NCBI GenBank assembly: GCA_030745285.1
Contig: JASLOV010000244.1
Location: 1-20,982, forward strand
Length of the DNA stretch: 20,982 bases
Origin: Dehalococcoidia bacterium
GTDB lineage: Bacteria; Chloroflexota; Dehalococcoidia; UBA2979
Reading direction: 5' to 3'
Part shown: piece by piece, positions 15,487 to 20,982 of the stretch
Numbering within the stretch: position 1 is the stretch's first letter
How the letters are laid out: each line of letters opens with the position of its first letter
The notes under the pieces: model-generated
The model's input: only the letters and a program-made list of their open reading frames with translations
What the model was told of the DNA's origin: nothing
Databases searched by the model: none
Translations under genes and position numbers: made by a program

Positions 15487-15961
15487 AGTGGTCCTCGATC
15501 CTTCCGTTGGGCTCGATCTCGCGGATGAGGCAGGCGAAGAGGTAGGTACCGGGTTCGAGGTCGTAGACGGCCTCGCGAGCGGTGCTGGGCGCGATGCCCT
15601 CGATCTCCATCAACTCGTCGCCCTCCTCCGTCGTCCCTCGCAGCAGCACGAGTTCGTGCACGTCGTGGCCGTCGTTGCGGGTGAGGAACCGAGTCCTTCC
15701 GGCGGAGAGGCGCCGCGGGGCGATGACGGCCCATTCCGTAAGGATGGTCTCAACGGTCTGCTCATACCCGCTCAGCGTCCCGACCAGCGCCCCGCTCTCC
15801 GCCCCTCCGGGCACGGGGTCGCCTGCGGGCACGGGATCCGTGCTCACCGCTGCTCTATCGGCGGCTCCATCGGCTGCTCCGCCGATCTCGGTGACCGTGC
15901 CGGGCTCGTCGTCGCAGGCAACGGCGATCAGCCCGACGGCGGCAGCGAGCAGCGGCAACAC
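15449..15961 (-). CDS. Cupredoxin-like lipoprotein
   Basis: A 170-aa exported protein. Residues 1-16 are hydrophobic and end in a LIAVAC lipobox (Cys16); the n-region lacks positive charge, so the true start may differ, and no RBS precedes GTG 15961. Residues 17-60 are a Gly/Ala/Pro/Asp linker. The C-terminal domain has the sequence order of a type-1 copper site: NDGHDVHELVLL with His102, LEPGTYLFACL with Cys144, then His158 and Met163 in HFALGM. Between the Cys and the second His are 13 residues, more than the few usual in plastocyanin-like proteins. It overlaps the iron-binding lipoprotein gene, so it is probably made with it. It could reduce or oxidise iron at the surface or chaperone metal; this is inference. 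Confidence 0.78.
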   Translation of the reverse strand: MLPLLAAAVGLIAVACDDEPGTVTEIGGAADGAADRAAVSTDPVPAGDPVPGGAESGALVGTLSGYEQTVETILTEWAVIAPRRLSAGRTRFLTRNDGHDVHELVLLRGTTEEGDELMEIEGIAPSTAREAVYDLEPGTYLFACLIREIEPNGRIEDHFALGMRLEVIVE

Positions 15962-16081
15962 GAGGTGACGGAACGGCTGGACCAGCTGGGATCCGATCGG
16001 TTCGCTCCTCGGGCAGGCGATGTGCGTGATGCGCGGGGCCGGTTCGCTGCCGACCTCGACAGTTCGACGGGCACCGCGATG

Positions 16082-16101
16082 ACATTAGGTTATCCTAATG
16101 T
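16082..16101. promoter_or_regulatory. DtxR/IdeR-type iron box
   Basis: A 20-bp inverted repeat with 8-bp perfect arms, ACATTAGG and CCTAATGT around TTAT. It matches the core of the DtxR/IdeR consensus (TTAGGTTAG then CTAA). It lies 121 nt upstream of the cupredoxin start. On the minus strand it contains TAGGAT, a possible -10 box, so a metal-loaded DtxR-family protein bound here would block transcription of the cupredoxin and iron-binding lipoprotein genes. A DtxR-family gene lies 86 nt away. Confidence 0.75.
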
Positions 16102-16135
16102 TCATCCATAGTCCCTACGGGCATCATGAGGCACT

Positions 16136-16151
16136 AGTGACTAACGTCACT
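16136..16151. promoter_or_regulatory. Second inverted repeat near the iron box
   Basis: AGTGAC-TAAC-GTCACT, perfect 6-bp arms with a 4-nt centre, 34 bp from the iron box and on the upstream side of the minus-strand promoter. It does not fit the DtxR consensus, so a different regulator could bind it. It could also be a weak hairpin. Confidence 0.35.
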
Positions 16152-16171
16152 TCTTTCGCGGAAATTCGGGC

Positions 16172-16186
16172 GAAATCGCTGATTTC
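16172..16186 (-). terminator. Weak hairpin after the DtxR-family gene
   Basis: GAAATC-GCT-GATTTC, a 6-bp perfect stem with a 3-nt loop, directly abuts the regulator's stop codon at 16187. No clear T run follows on the minus strand, so terminator activity is uncertain. Confidence 0.3.
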
Positions 16187-16855
16187 TCAGCTCGACTCGT
16201 CGACCCAGACTCTCCGGGCAGTCTGCATGCCCAGGATCACCTCACGACCATCAAGCTCGATCGTCACGGTGTCGCGGAGCGGCGCGTGCTCCCGCATTCC
16301 CACGGTGACGCCCGGGTGCAGCCCTTCCTGGTCGAAGAACTGAAGCAACTCCTCGTCTTCCTCGAAGACGCGCTCGATGTGCGTGGAGTCGCCCGTCGCC
16401 ATGTCGGCCAGCCGGCGCTCGGAGAGCCGGGCATCCGGGGAGACGCCCGGGATCGGATAGCCGAAGGGCGACCGCGCCGGGCGCCCGAGGCGTTCAATCA
16501 GCAACGGCTCGGTCACCGACGAGATGGCGTGCTCGAAGAGGTGCGCCTCCTCGTAACCGCGCCACCACTCCAGCTGAAACACCTCGACGAGCAGGCACTC
16601 CGCCAGGCGGTGACGTCGCACCATCTCCTCCGCGCGTTCCACGCCGGACGGCGTCAGCGCGATGCGCTTGCGGGCGTCCACCTCGATCAGCCCGGCCCGG
16701 GAGAGCCGCGAGAGCATCCCGGAGACCGTGGGCGGGGTCAGCCCGAGCCGCTCCGCGACACGAATGGCGATGACGTCTTCGCCCTCGTCGTTCCCCAGCC
16801 GGTAGATCGTCGTCAGCGCATCGTCTACCGCGACGTTGGTGACCTGCTTCGGCAT
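16187..16855 (-). CDS. DtxR/IdeR/MntR-family metal-dependent repressor
   Basis: A 222-aa DNA-binding protein with the three usual parts: a winged helix (IRVAERLGLTPPTVSGMLSR, residues 31-50), a dimerisation and metal domain (about 75-140, with SPFGYPIPG at 129-137), and a FeoA/SH3-like C-terminal domain from about 165. Compared with DtxR, the ancillary-site His79 and Glu83 are kept (H82, E86), as are Glu105 and His106 (E108, H109). The primary-site Met10 is replaced by Asp12, Cys102 by His105, and His98 by Tyr101. The Asp is shared with the manganese sensor MntR, so metal preference is open. Its likely target is the iron box at 16082. ATG 16855 has GGGAG 8 nt upstream. Confidence 0.85.
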   Translation of the reverse strand: MPKQVTNVAVDDALTTIYRLGNDEGEDVIAIRVAERLGLTPPTVSGMLSRLSRAGLIEVDARKRIALTPSGVERAEEMVRRHRLAECLLVEVFQLEWWRGYEEAHLFEHAISSVTEPLLIERLGRPARSPFGYPIPGVSPDARLSERRLADMATGDSTHIERVFEEDEELLQFFDQEGLHPGVTVGMREHAPLRDTVTIELDGREVILGMQTARRVWVDESS

Positions 16856-16887
16856 CCCAACCGGCTCCCTGCCCGCGGCGCGCGTGC

Positions 16888-17025
16888 TCAGCGCGGTCTG
16901 ATCGCGCAGCGCATGGTGGCATGATACCGATGCGCCCGGTCACGATCGTGCAGAACCGGCTCGCCGCAATGCGAGCAGGGCGAGTACGGGCGACGCGTCG
17001 CTGTCCGCCACAGCAGGCGGCTACC
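16888..17025 (-). other. Possible zinc-knuckle relic, no start codon
   Basis: Following the stop codon of the small membrane ORF in the same frame, 45 codons stay open to a TGA at 16888. They include PYSPCSHCGEPVLHDRD and then RAHRYHATM, which reads like the CxxCG end of a zinc-ribbon protein. No ATG, GTG or TTG precedes the motif, and the DtxR promoter box overlaps it. It may be a relic, the tail of a frameshifted gene, or chance. Confidence 0.25.
16921..16926 (-). promoter_or_regulatory. Putative -10 box of the DtxR-family gene
   Basis: TATCAT on the minus strand, 65 nt before ATG 16855, preceded by CGG. The same hexamer lies before the cupin gene. No -35 is recognised. Confidence 0.35.
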
Positions 17026-17139
17026 TCAGAACAGGCCCCCGGTGCGGAGCGCGCGCTCGATCCCGTAGATGATCAGCAGCACGACCGACCCCGCGATCCA
17101 CTTCCAGTAGAAGCGGCCGGGCTCTTCAAGCAGGTTCAC
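17026..17139 (-). CDS. Small single-helix membrane protein, 37 aa
   Basis: Read from GTG 17139, this begins with NLLEEPGRFYWKW, continues into one membrane-spanning segment (IAGSVVLLIIYGIERAL), and ends RTGGLF before a TGA. The order of a short amphipathic start, an aromatic Trp/Tyr belt, a hydrophobic core and a basic end is what a real small membrane protein shows and is unusual for a random GC-rich frame. The RBS is poor (GGGCGGG, 3 nt away). It lies 63 nt after the cupin stop on the same strand, inside the iron locus. It is not recognised as a known family; a role as a transporter accessory is only a guess from position. Confidence 0.45.
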   Translation of the reverse strand: MNLLEEPGRFYWKWIAGSVVLLIIYGIERALRTGGLF

Positions 17140-17202
17140 CGGCCCGCCCCGTCGCTCGCACGGTCGTGCACGCCGGACGAGCCGGCGCAGTCGCGATCGC
17201 GG

Positions 17203-17505
17203 CTACGACTTCGGTTCGAAAACGATCGCGTGCACATCGGTCTCTCCGATGTTCTGAACACGGTGTGTCCACGCATCATGCAGCAGGACGAAGCCATCCG
17301 GGATCTCAAGTTCATCCGAGTTGCCGTCCGGCAGGTGGATCCTCACCTTGCCGCCGGTAATGAAGTAGGCGGCTTCGTTCGGGTACGAGTGCTCGTTGTC
17401 GGACTCACCCGCCTTCACGATCATCTCGACGACGCGCACCTCGTCGTTCTCGCTCAGGATCTTGTAGTTGTCCGGTGAGGCTTCGGTCGTATCGATATCC
17501 GTCAC
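17203..17505 (-). CDS. Small cupin-domain protein
   Basis: A 100-aa one-domain cupin. GTG 17505 has a GAGGGG RBS 5 nt upstream, which removes a 26-residue Arg-rich extension present in the longer frame. The barrel motifs are partly kept: EHSYPNEAAYFITGGKVRIHL (motif 1 region, with only one clear His) and LLHDAWTHRVQNIGETDVHA (motif 2 region). Cupins of this size bind small ligands or metals or act as isomerases and dioxygenases; with few metal-ligand residues this one may be a sensor or a non-catalytic binder. It is transcribed divergently from the iron permease gene, with 178 bp between the two starts. A TATCAT box lies at 17564-17569. Confidence 0.75.
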   Translation of the reverse strand: MTDIDTTEASPDNYKILSENDEVRVVEMIVKAGESDNEHSYPNEAAYFITGGKVRIHLPDGNSDELEIPDGFVLLHDAWTHRVQNIGETDVHAIVFEPKS

Positions 17506-17525
17506 GGGTTCCCCTCTTCTCAGAG

Positions 17526-17569
17526 TTCTTAGAAGACGTCTGGCTCGATGTGGACAGGCGGGGATGATA
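17526..17569 (-). promoter_or_regulatory. Cupin promoter region
   Basis: A minus-strand TATCAT (-10-like) lies at 17564-17569, 58 nt before the cupin GTG. A 9-bp palindrome TTCT-T-AGAA at 17526-17534 sits in the untranslated leader about 20 nt upstream of the start codon. Confidence 0.35.
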
Positions 17570-17596
17570 GCGGAGCGAGTCAAGTCGCGCTCTGAC

Positions 17597-17647
17597 AGAG
17601 TCGCCTCGCGATCGGCGCGCGACTCTCATCGACGGCGCTGGTACGCT
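17597..17647 (+). promoter_or_regulatory. Inverted repeat and -10-like box before the iron permease gene
   Basis: AGAGTCGC (17597-17604) and its exact complement GCGACTCT (17619-17626) form 8-bp arms 14 nt apart. A GG-TACGCT box follows at 17641-17647, 36 nt before the GTG at 17684. No DtxR-type box is seen on this arm, so the permease genes may be controlled differently from the binding-protein genes. Confidence 0.4.
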
Positions 17648-17683
17648 CGATCCTCTCCTGGCGCAGACACACGAGGGGGCTCA

Positions 17684-19294
17684 GTGACCGCTGCGTTCCG
17701 CATGCGCGCCGCCCGCTCGGCGGCTCGAAGCTGGCCGCCCGTCCTGCTTTGGGGCAGCGCACTGGCCGCCGCCACCTTCTGCGCAATACCGCCTGTCTAC
17801 CTGATGATCCGTGCCGGGCAGGACCCGGCGGCCGCGCTCGACGCGATCCTCGCCAGCTCGACGCTGCCGCTCGCCGCCCGCACCTTCGCCCTCACCGCCG
17901 CCGTCACCGCGCTGGCTACCGCGATCGCGCTGCCGATGGCCTGGCTGACGGCGCGCACCGACCTGCCGGGACGGCGCGTGCTGCGGGTGCTGGCGCCGCT
18001 GCCGCTGGCGGTCCCGTCCTACGTCGGCGCGCTGGTCGCGATCTCCGCGCTGGGACCGCGTGGCCTGCTCCAGCAGGCGCTGGAACCGGCCGGGGTCGAA
18101 CGTCTGCCCTCGATCTTCGGCTTCTGGGGGGCGACGGCCGTACTGGCGCTCTTCACCTACCCCTACCTGCTGCTGACGCTGCTCCCCGCCGTCGCCGCGC
18201 TCGACCCCCGGCTCGAGGAGCTCTCGCTCGGCTTCGGTCGCGGGCGCTGGGAGACCTTCCGCCGCGTGACCTTGCCCCAGCTTCGACCGGCGCTGACATC
18301 GGGCGGGCTGCTCGTCGCGCTTTACGCGCTGGCCGACTTCGGCGCCGTCTCGCTGCTGCGATTCGACTCCTTCACGAGGGTGATCTTCCTCCGCTACGAA
18401 TCGAGCTTCGACCGCGGCGGCGCGGCCGCCCTGGCGCTCGCTCTGGCCGTGGTCGCCCTCGCCATCGTCGCCCTCGAGGTCTGGACCAGGGGGCGGGCGC
18501 GATACCACAGCGCGCACGGCTCCACCCGCCCGGCGGAACGCATTCCGCTCGGTCGCTGGCGATGGCCGGCGCTGGGCTTCGTGGTGGCGGTGCTCACGCT
18601 GGCGCTCGCCGCACCGATCGGCGTGCTCGGCTACTGGCTGGTGCGCGGCATCGGCGCGGGCGAAGTGCTCGAGGGCGTCTGGGGCGCGGCGTTCGACTCG
18701 CTGCTGGCGTCGGCGCTGGCGTCGGCCGGCGCGGGCGCGATCGCGCTGCCGGTCGCGCTGCTGGCGGTGCGTCATCCGCGTTTCCCACTCACCCGCCCGA
18801 CGGAGGTGCTGGCGCACACCGGCTTTGCCCTGCCGGGACTGGTGGTCGCGCTGGCCTTCGTGTTCGCGGCCATCAACTTCGGCCCGCTCTACCAGTCGCT
18901 GGCGGTGCTGATCGCCGCCTACGCGCTGCTCTTCCTGCCGCAGGCGCTGGGTGCGACGCGCGTCGCGCTGCTCCAGATCAGCCCCTCGATGGAAGAGGCC
19001 GCTCGCGGTCTCGGGCGGCCGGCGAGCCGCGTGCTGACGACGATCACGCTCCCGCTCGCGCGACCGGGCATCCTCGCCGGCGCGGCGCTGGTCTTCCTGA
19101 CGACGATGAAGGAGCTGCCGGCGACGCTGATCCTCGCGCCGATCGGCTTCGAGACGCTGGCGGTGCGTGTCTGGAGCGCCTCGAGCGAGGCGTTCTTCGC
19201 CCGCGCGGCACTGCCGGCGCTGCTGCTGATCGCGCTCTCCGCCATCCCGCTCTTGCTCCCGGCCCTCTCCCATAGGCGACAATCGACGCGATGA
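17684..19294 (+). CDS. Fe(III) ABC transporter permease, fused two-domain (FutB/FbpB type)
   Basis: A 536-aa inner-membrane protein made of two permease halves of about six helices each. Each half carries the cytoplasmic EAA loop that contacts the ATPase: EELSLGFGRGRWETFRRVTL then LRPALTSG in the first, MEEAARGLGRPASRVLTTIT then ARPGILAG in the second. This double layout is standard for ferric-iron importers. GTG 17684 is chosen because GAGGGGG lies 4 nt upstream; the longer open frame to 17468 adds an Arg-rich leader that would cross the promoter. The ATPase gene starts 10 nt after the stop. It works with the binding lipoprotein encoded on the other strand at 14431-15486. Confidence 0.9.
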   Translation: MTAAFRMRAARSAARSWPPVLLWGSALAAATFCAIPPVYLMIRAGQDPAAALDAILASSTLPLAARTFALTAAVTALATAIALPMAWLTARTDLPGRRVLRVLAPLPLAVPSYVGALVAISALGPRGLLQQALEPAGVERLPSIFGFWGATAVLALFTYPYLLLTLLPAVAALDPRLEELSLGFGRGRWETFRRVTLPQLRPALTSGGLLVALYALADFGAVSLLRFDSFTRVIFLRYESSFDRGGAAALALALAVVALAIVALEVWTRGRARYHSAHGSTRPAERIPLGRWRWPALGFVVAVLTLALAAPIGVLGYWLVRGIGAGEVLEGVWGAAFDSLLASALASAGAGAIALPVALLAVRHPRFPLTRPTEVLAHTGFALPGLVVALAFVFAAINFGPLYQSLAVLIAAYALLFLPQALGATRVALLQISPSMEEAARGLGRPASRVLTTITLPLARPGILAGAALVFLTTMKELPATLILAPIGFETLAVRVWSASSEAFFARAALPALLLIALSAIPLLLPALSHRRQSTR

Positions 19295-19304
19295 GCGAAC
19301 CGCG

Positions 19305-20390
19305 ATGACCGAACACCCCGCACCGGCGGTCGAGGCCCGGGGCCTGCGCCGTACGTTCAACGGCGCCGTCGCCGTCGATGACCTCTCGCTTGAAGTGGCC
19401 GAGGGCGAACTCTTCGCACTGCTCGGGCCCAGCGGCTGCGGCAAGACGACGGCGCTGCGTATCATCGCCGGCTTCGAACCGGCCGAGGCCGGCACGCTCA
19501 GCCTGCACGGCCGGCTGATGGTTGATCGCACGACGAACGTGCCGCCCGAGCGCCGCGGCGTCGGCATGGTCTTCCAGGACTACGCGCTCTTCCCCCACAT
19601 GTCCGTCGCCGAGAACGTCGCCTACGGACTCGACGATGGCGGCCAGCGGGCGCTTCGCACGGAGGAGGCGCTGGCGCTCGTCGGACTCACTGGTCTCGGC
19701 CGGCGCGGCGTGCATGAGCTCTCCGGCGGCGAGCAGCAGCGCGTCGCACTGGCACGCGCTCTGGCCCCCCGGCCGCAGCTGCTGCTGCTAGACGAGCCGT
19801 TTTCCAATCTCGACCCCTCGCTGCGCTCGCAGGTGCGTACGGAGCTGCGAGGCGTCATCGAGCGCGCGGGCATCTCGGCGCTGCTCGTCACCCATGACCA
19901 GGAAGAGGCGCTCTCAATCGCCGGTAGCCTCGCGTTCATGTGGAAGGGCCGCATCGATCAGGTCGGCCGTCCGGACGAGGTCTACCGCGAGCCGGCGACG
20001 GTGCACGCCGCCCGCTTCATCGGCGACGCCAACATCTGGAGCTTCCCTGCGGAGGGCGGCCGCGTGCACACCCCGCTCGGCGATTTCGCGGCGCCGGACG
20101 GCGCATCGCACTGCGCCGTGGTGGTGCGGCCGGAGGACCTGCAGGTGCAGGCGGGCGGCGCCCGCGGCGAGGTGATGCAACGCCAGTACTACGGACACGA
20201 CCAGGTGCTGTTCGTACGGCTGGAGGGCGGGACCGAGTTACGGGTGCGGCTCGCCCCCCACGAACGGCTGGGCGGCGCCGGTCCGATCGCGCTCGGCCTG
20301 CGTCGCGACCCGCTCGTGCTGGCCGACGATGGCCCAGCAAATCGCCCGGACGATGGCGCCGCAGATGGCCCGGAAGATGGCTCGGACTGA
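19305..20390 (+). CDS. Fe(III) ABC transporter ATP-binding protein (FutC/FbpC type)
   Basis: A 361-aa ABC ATPase powering iron import. Walker A GPSGCGKTT is at 41-49, the Q-loop at Gln91, signature LSGGEQ at 139-144, Walker B LLLLDEP at 159-165 and the switch His197 in VTHDQEEAL. Residues about 235-340 form a TOBE-type regulatory domain (HAARFIGDANIWSFPA and VVVRPEDLQVQ). The last 25 residues are an unusual Asp/Pro/Gly-rich tail (PDDGAADGPEDG) encoded by repeated GATGG strings; it is not part of the family fold. The gene follows the permease by 10 nt and is followed by the ClpS-like gene after 4 nt, so all three should share a transcript. Confidence 0.92.
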   Translation: MTEHPAPAVEARGLRRTFNGAVAVDDLSLEVAEGELFALLGPSGCGKTTALRIIAGFEPAEAGTLSLHGRLMVDRTTNVPPERRGVGMVFQDYALFPHMSVAENVAYGLDDGGQRALRTEEALALVGLTGLGRRGVHELSGGEQQRVALARALAPRPQLLLLDEPFSNLDPSLRSQVRTELRGVIERAGISALLVTHDQEEALSIAGSLAFMWKGRIDQVGRPDEVYREPATVHAARFIGDANIWSFPAEGGRVHTPLGDFAAPDGASHCAVVVRPEDLQVQAGGARGEVMQRQYYGHDQVLFVRLEGGTELRVRLAPHERLGGAGPIALGLRRDPLVLADDGPANRPDDGAADGPEDGSD

Positions 20391-20394
20391 GGCG

Positions 20395-20742
20395 ATGACC
20401 ACCCAGCCGCCGGCGATCAGCCCGGGCCACGTCGAGGTCGAGGAACCCGATCTCGCTCTCGCGCCGCTCTACCACCTGATCCTGCTCGACGACGACGATC
20501 ACACGTACCAGTACGTGATCGAGATGCTCGGCAAGGTCTTCGGCTACGGCCGCGAAAAGGCGTTCGCGCTCGCCTCGATCGTGGACGGCGAAGGGCAGGT
20601 CGTGCTCGAGACGGCCGCCTACGACGTCGTGACCGGCCACCAGCAGCAGATCCACGCCTTTGGCCCGGACGAGCGCATCCCGCGCTGCAAGGGCTCGATG
20701 TCGGCGATCGTCGAGGAGGCGAACACTCCCGGAACGAGCTAG
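20395..20742 (+). CDS. ClpS-like Clp protease adaptor
   Basis: A 115-aa protein with a ClpS core at residues about 25-88: YHLILLDDDDHTYQYVIEML, then VFGYGREKAFALASIVDGEG. ClpS presents N-degron proteins to ClpAP/ClpCP. The positions that form the N-degron pocket in E. coli ClpS (N34, M40, H66) read Asp33, Gln39 and Asp64 here by alignment, so binding preference may differ or be lost. The C-terminal 25 residues (including ERIPRCKGSMSAIVEEA) extend beyond the usual end. ATG 20395 is chosen since the longer frame from 20329 runs inside the ATPase tail. It sits 4 nt after the ATPase stop, an unusual neighbour for ClpS, which is normally next to clpA. Confidence 0.82.
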   Translation: MTTQPPAISPGHVEVEEPDLALAPLYHLILLDDDDHTYQYVIEMLGKVFGYGREKAFALASIVDGEGQVVLETAAYDVVTGHQQQIHAFGPDERIPRCKGSMSAIVEEANTPGTS

Positions 20743-20754
20743 CCAGCCAGCCGG

Positions 20755-20982
20755 CTACTTCGTCAGCTCGAGCGTCAGCGCCGTGCCGGGGTTTGTGACG
20801 CCGTCACTCTCACCCAGCAGCACGATCTCGGCCCGCATCGCGCCGCGTTCGATCTGCAGCAGCGCCGCCGTGCCGAGTCGAGTCTCCTTGTGGTGCGGCA
20901 GGTTCGGGCTTCCGGAGTTGAGGATCACGACGCCGTCCTGCTGCTCGAGCTGCTCGACGTGCGTGTCGCCGGCGATCAGCCC
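20755..20982 (-). CDS. YfcE/MJ0936-type metallophosphoesterase, 3' part of gene
   Basis: The frame is open to the right edge; 75 C-terminal residues are visible. The segment GDTHVEQLEQQDGVVILNSG followed by SPNLPHHKETRLGTAALL matches the end of the small calcineurin-like phosphodiesterases (YfcE, MJ0936), where GHTH, NPGS and the LP-x-HKE-x-R motif are conserved. The usual metal-binding GHTH reads GDTH here. The gene ends convergently with the ClpS-like gene, with only 12 nt between stops. The substrate, probably a phosphodiester, and the N-terminal half lie outside what can be seen. Confidence 0.75.
   Translation of the reverse strand, partial: GLIAGDTHVEQLEQQDGVVILNSGSPNLPHHKETRLGTAALLQIERGAMRAEIVLLGESDGVTNPGTALTLELTK

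Noticed and set aside
16921..17478. 185-aa plus-strand frame between the DtxR and cupin genes
   Set aside because: No domain, crosses two minus-strand genes' coding or promoter sequence, and has no RBS.
17681..19567. 628-aa minus-strand frame opposite the permease gene
   Set aside because: Composition is dominated by Arg, Gln and Glu with no domain; the plus strand encodes the clear two-domain permease.
20740..20757. TAGCC/GGCTA inverted repeat overlapping both convergent stop codons, considered as a shared terminator
   Set aside because: The stem is only 5 bp with an 8-nt loop and no T run on either side.

Overview
The window is very GC-rich, gene-dense bacterial chromosome with GTG, TTG and ATG starts and many Shine-Dalgarno sequences of the GGAGG/GAGGGG type. 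No rRNA, tRNA, CRISPR array or insertion sequence was found. A bacterial MtrA-like corrinoid protein, a cupredoxin lipoprotein, paired one-domain hot-dog dehydratases, tandem family III CoA-transferases and a DtxR regulator together fit an environmental Chloroflexota (Dehalococcoidia-like) lineage. A deep actinobacterial origin cannot be excluded; the taxonomy is inference, not a search result.

Layout. (1) 1-1984, plus strand: the 3' end of a zinc-ribbon gene, a decayed fragment copied from or related to the MFS gene at 1985, an IsdG/HmoA-like monooxygenase, and a three-part gene (PCP_red-like, MtrA-like and DUF4346-like) cut by two opposing single-base frameshifts. (2) 1985-6235, plus: MFS exporter, alpha/beta hydrolase and a GT39/ArnT-like membrane glycosyltransferase whose first helix lies upstream of any normal start codon. 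(3) 6240-10736, minus: a NUDIX hydrolase, an 815-aa tandem CoA-transferase and a cytochrome P450 with a frameshift near its 3' end, in one likely operon. (4) 10776-14329, minus: MFS transporter, methyltransferase and a pair of MaoC-type hot-dog proteins. (5) 14431-20742: an iron-uptake locus. A cupredoxin lipoprotein and an Fe(III)-binding lipoprotein (minus) lie behind a DtxR-type iron box. Next come a DtxR-family regulator, a tiny membrane ORF and a cupin (minus). Diverging from these on the plus strand are the permease, the ATPase and a ClpS-like adaptor. (6) 20755-20982, minus: the 3' end of a metallophosphoesterase gene.

The most coherent unit is region 5. It looks like a FutABC/FbpABC-type ferric importer split into two divergent arms around its own regulator. 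It carries two unusual partners: a copper-site-bearing lipoprotein overlapping the binding-protein gene, and a ClpS-like protein 4 nt behind the ATPase gene. Regions 3 and 4 look like CoA-thioester, lipid or xenobiotic metabolism, with a P450, a CoA-transferase and two hydratases. Two genes contain clear single-base frameshifts and a third may, so some of the broken genes may be sequencing or assembly errors rather than true pseudogenes.
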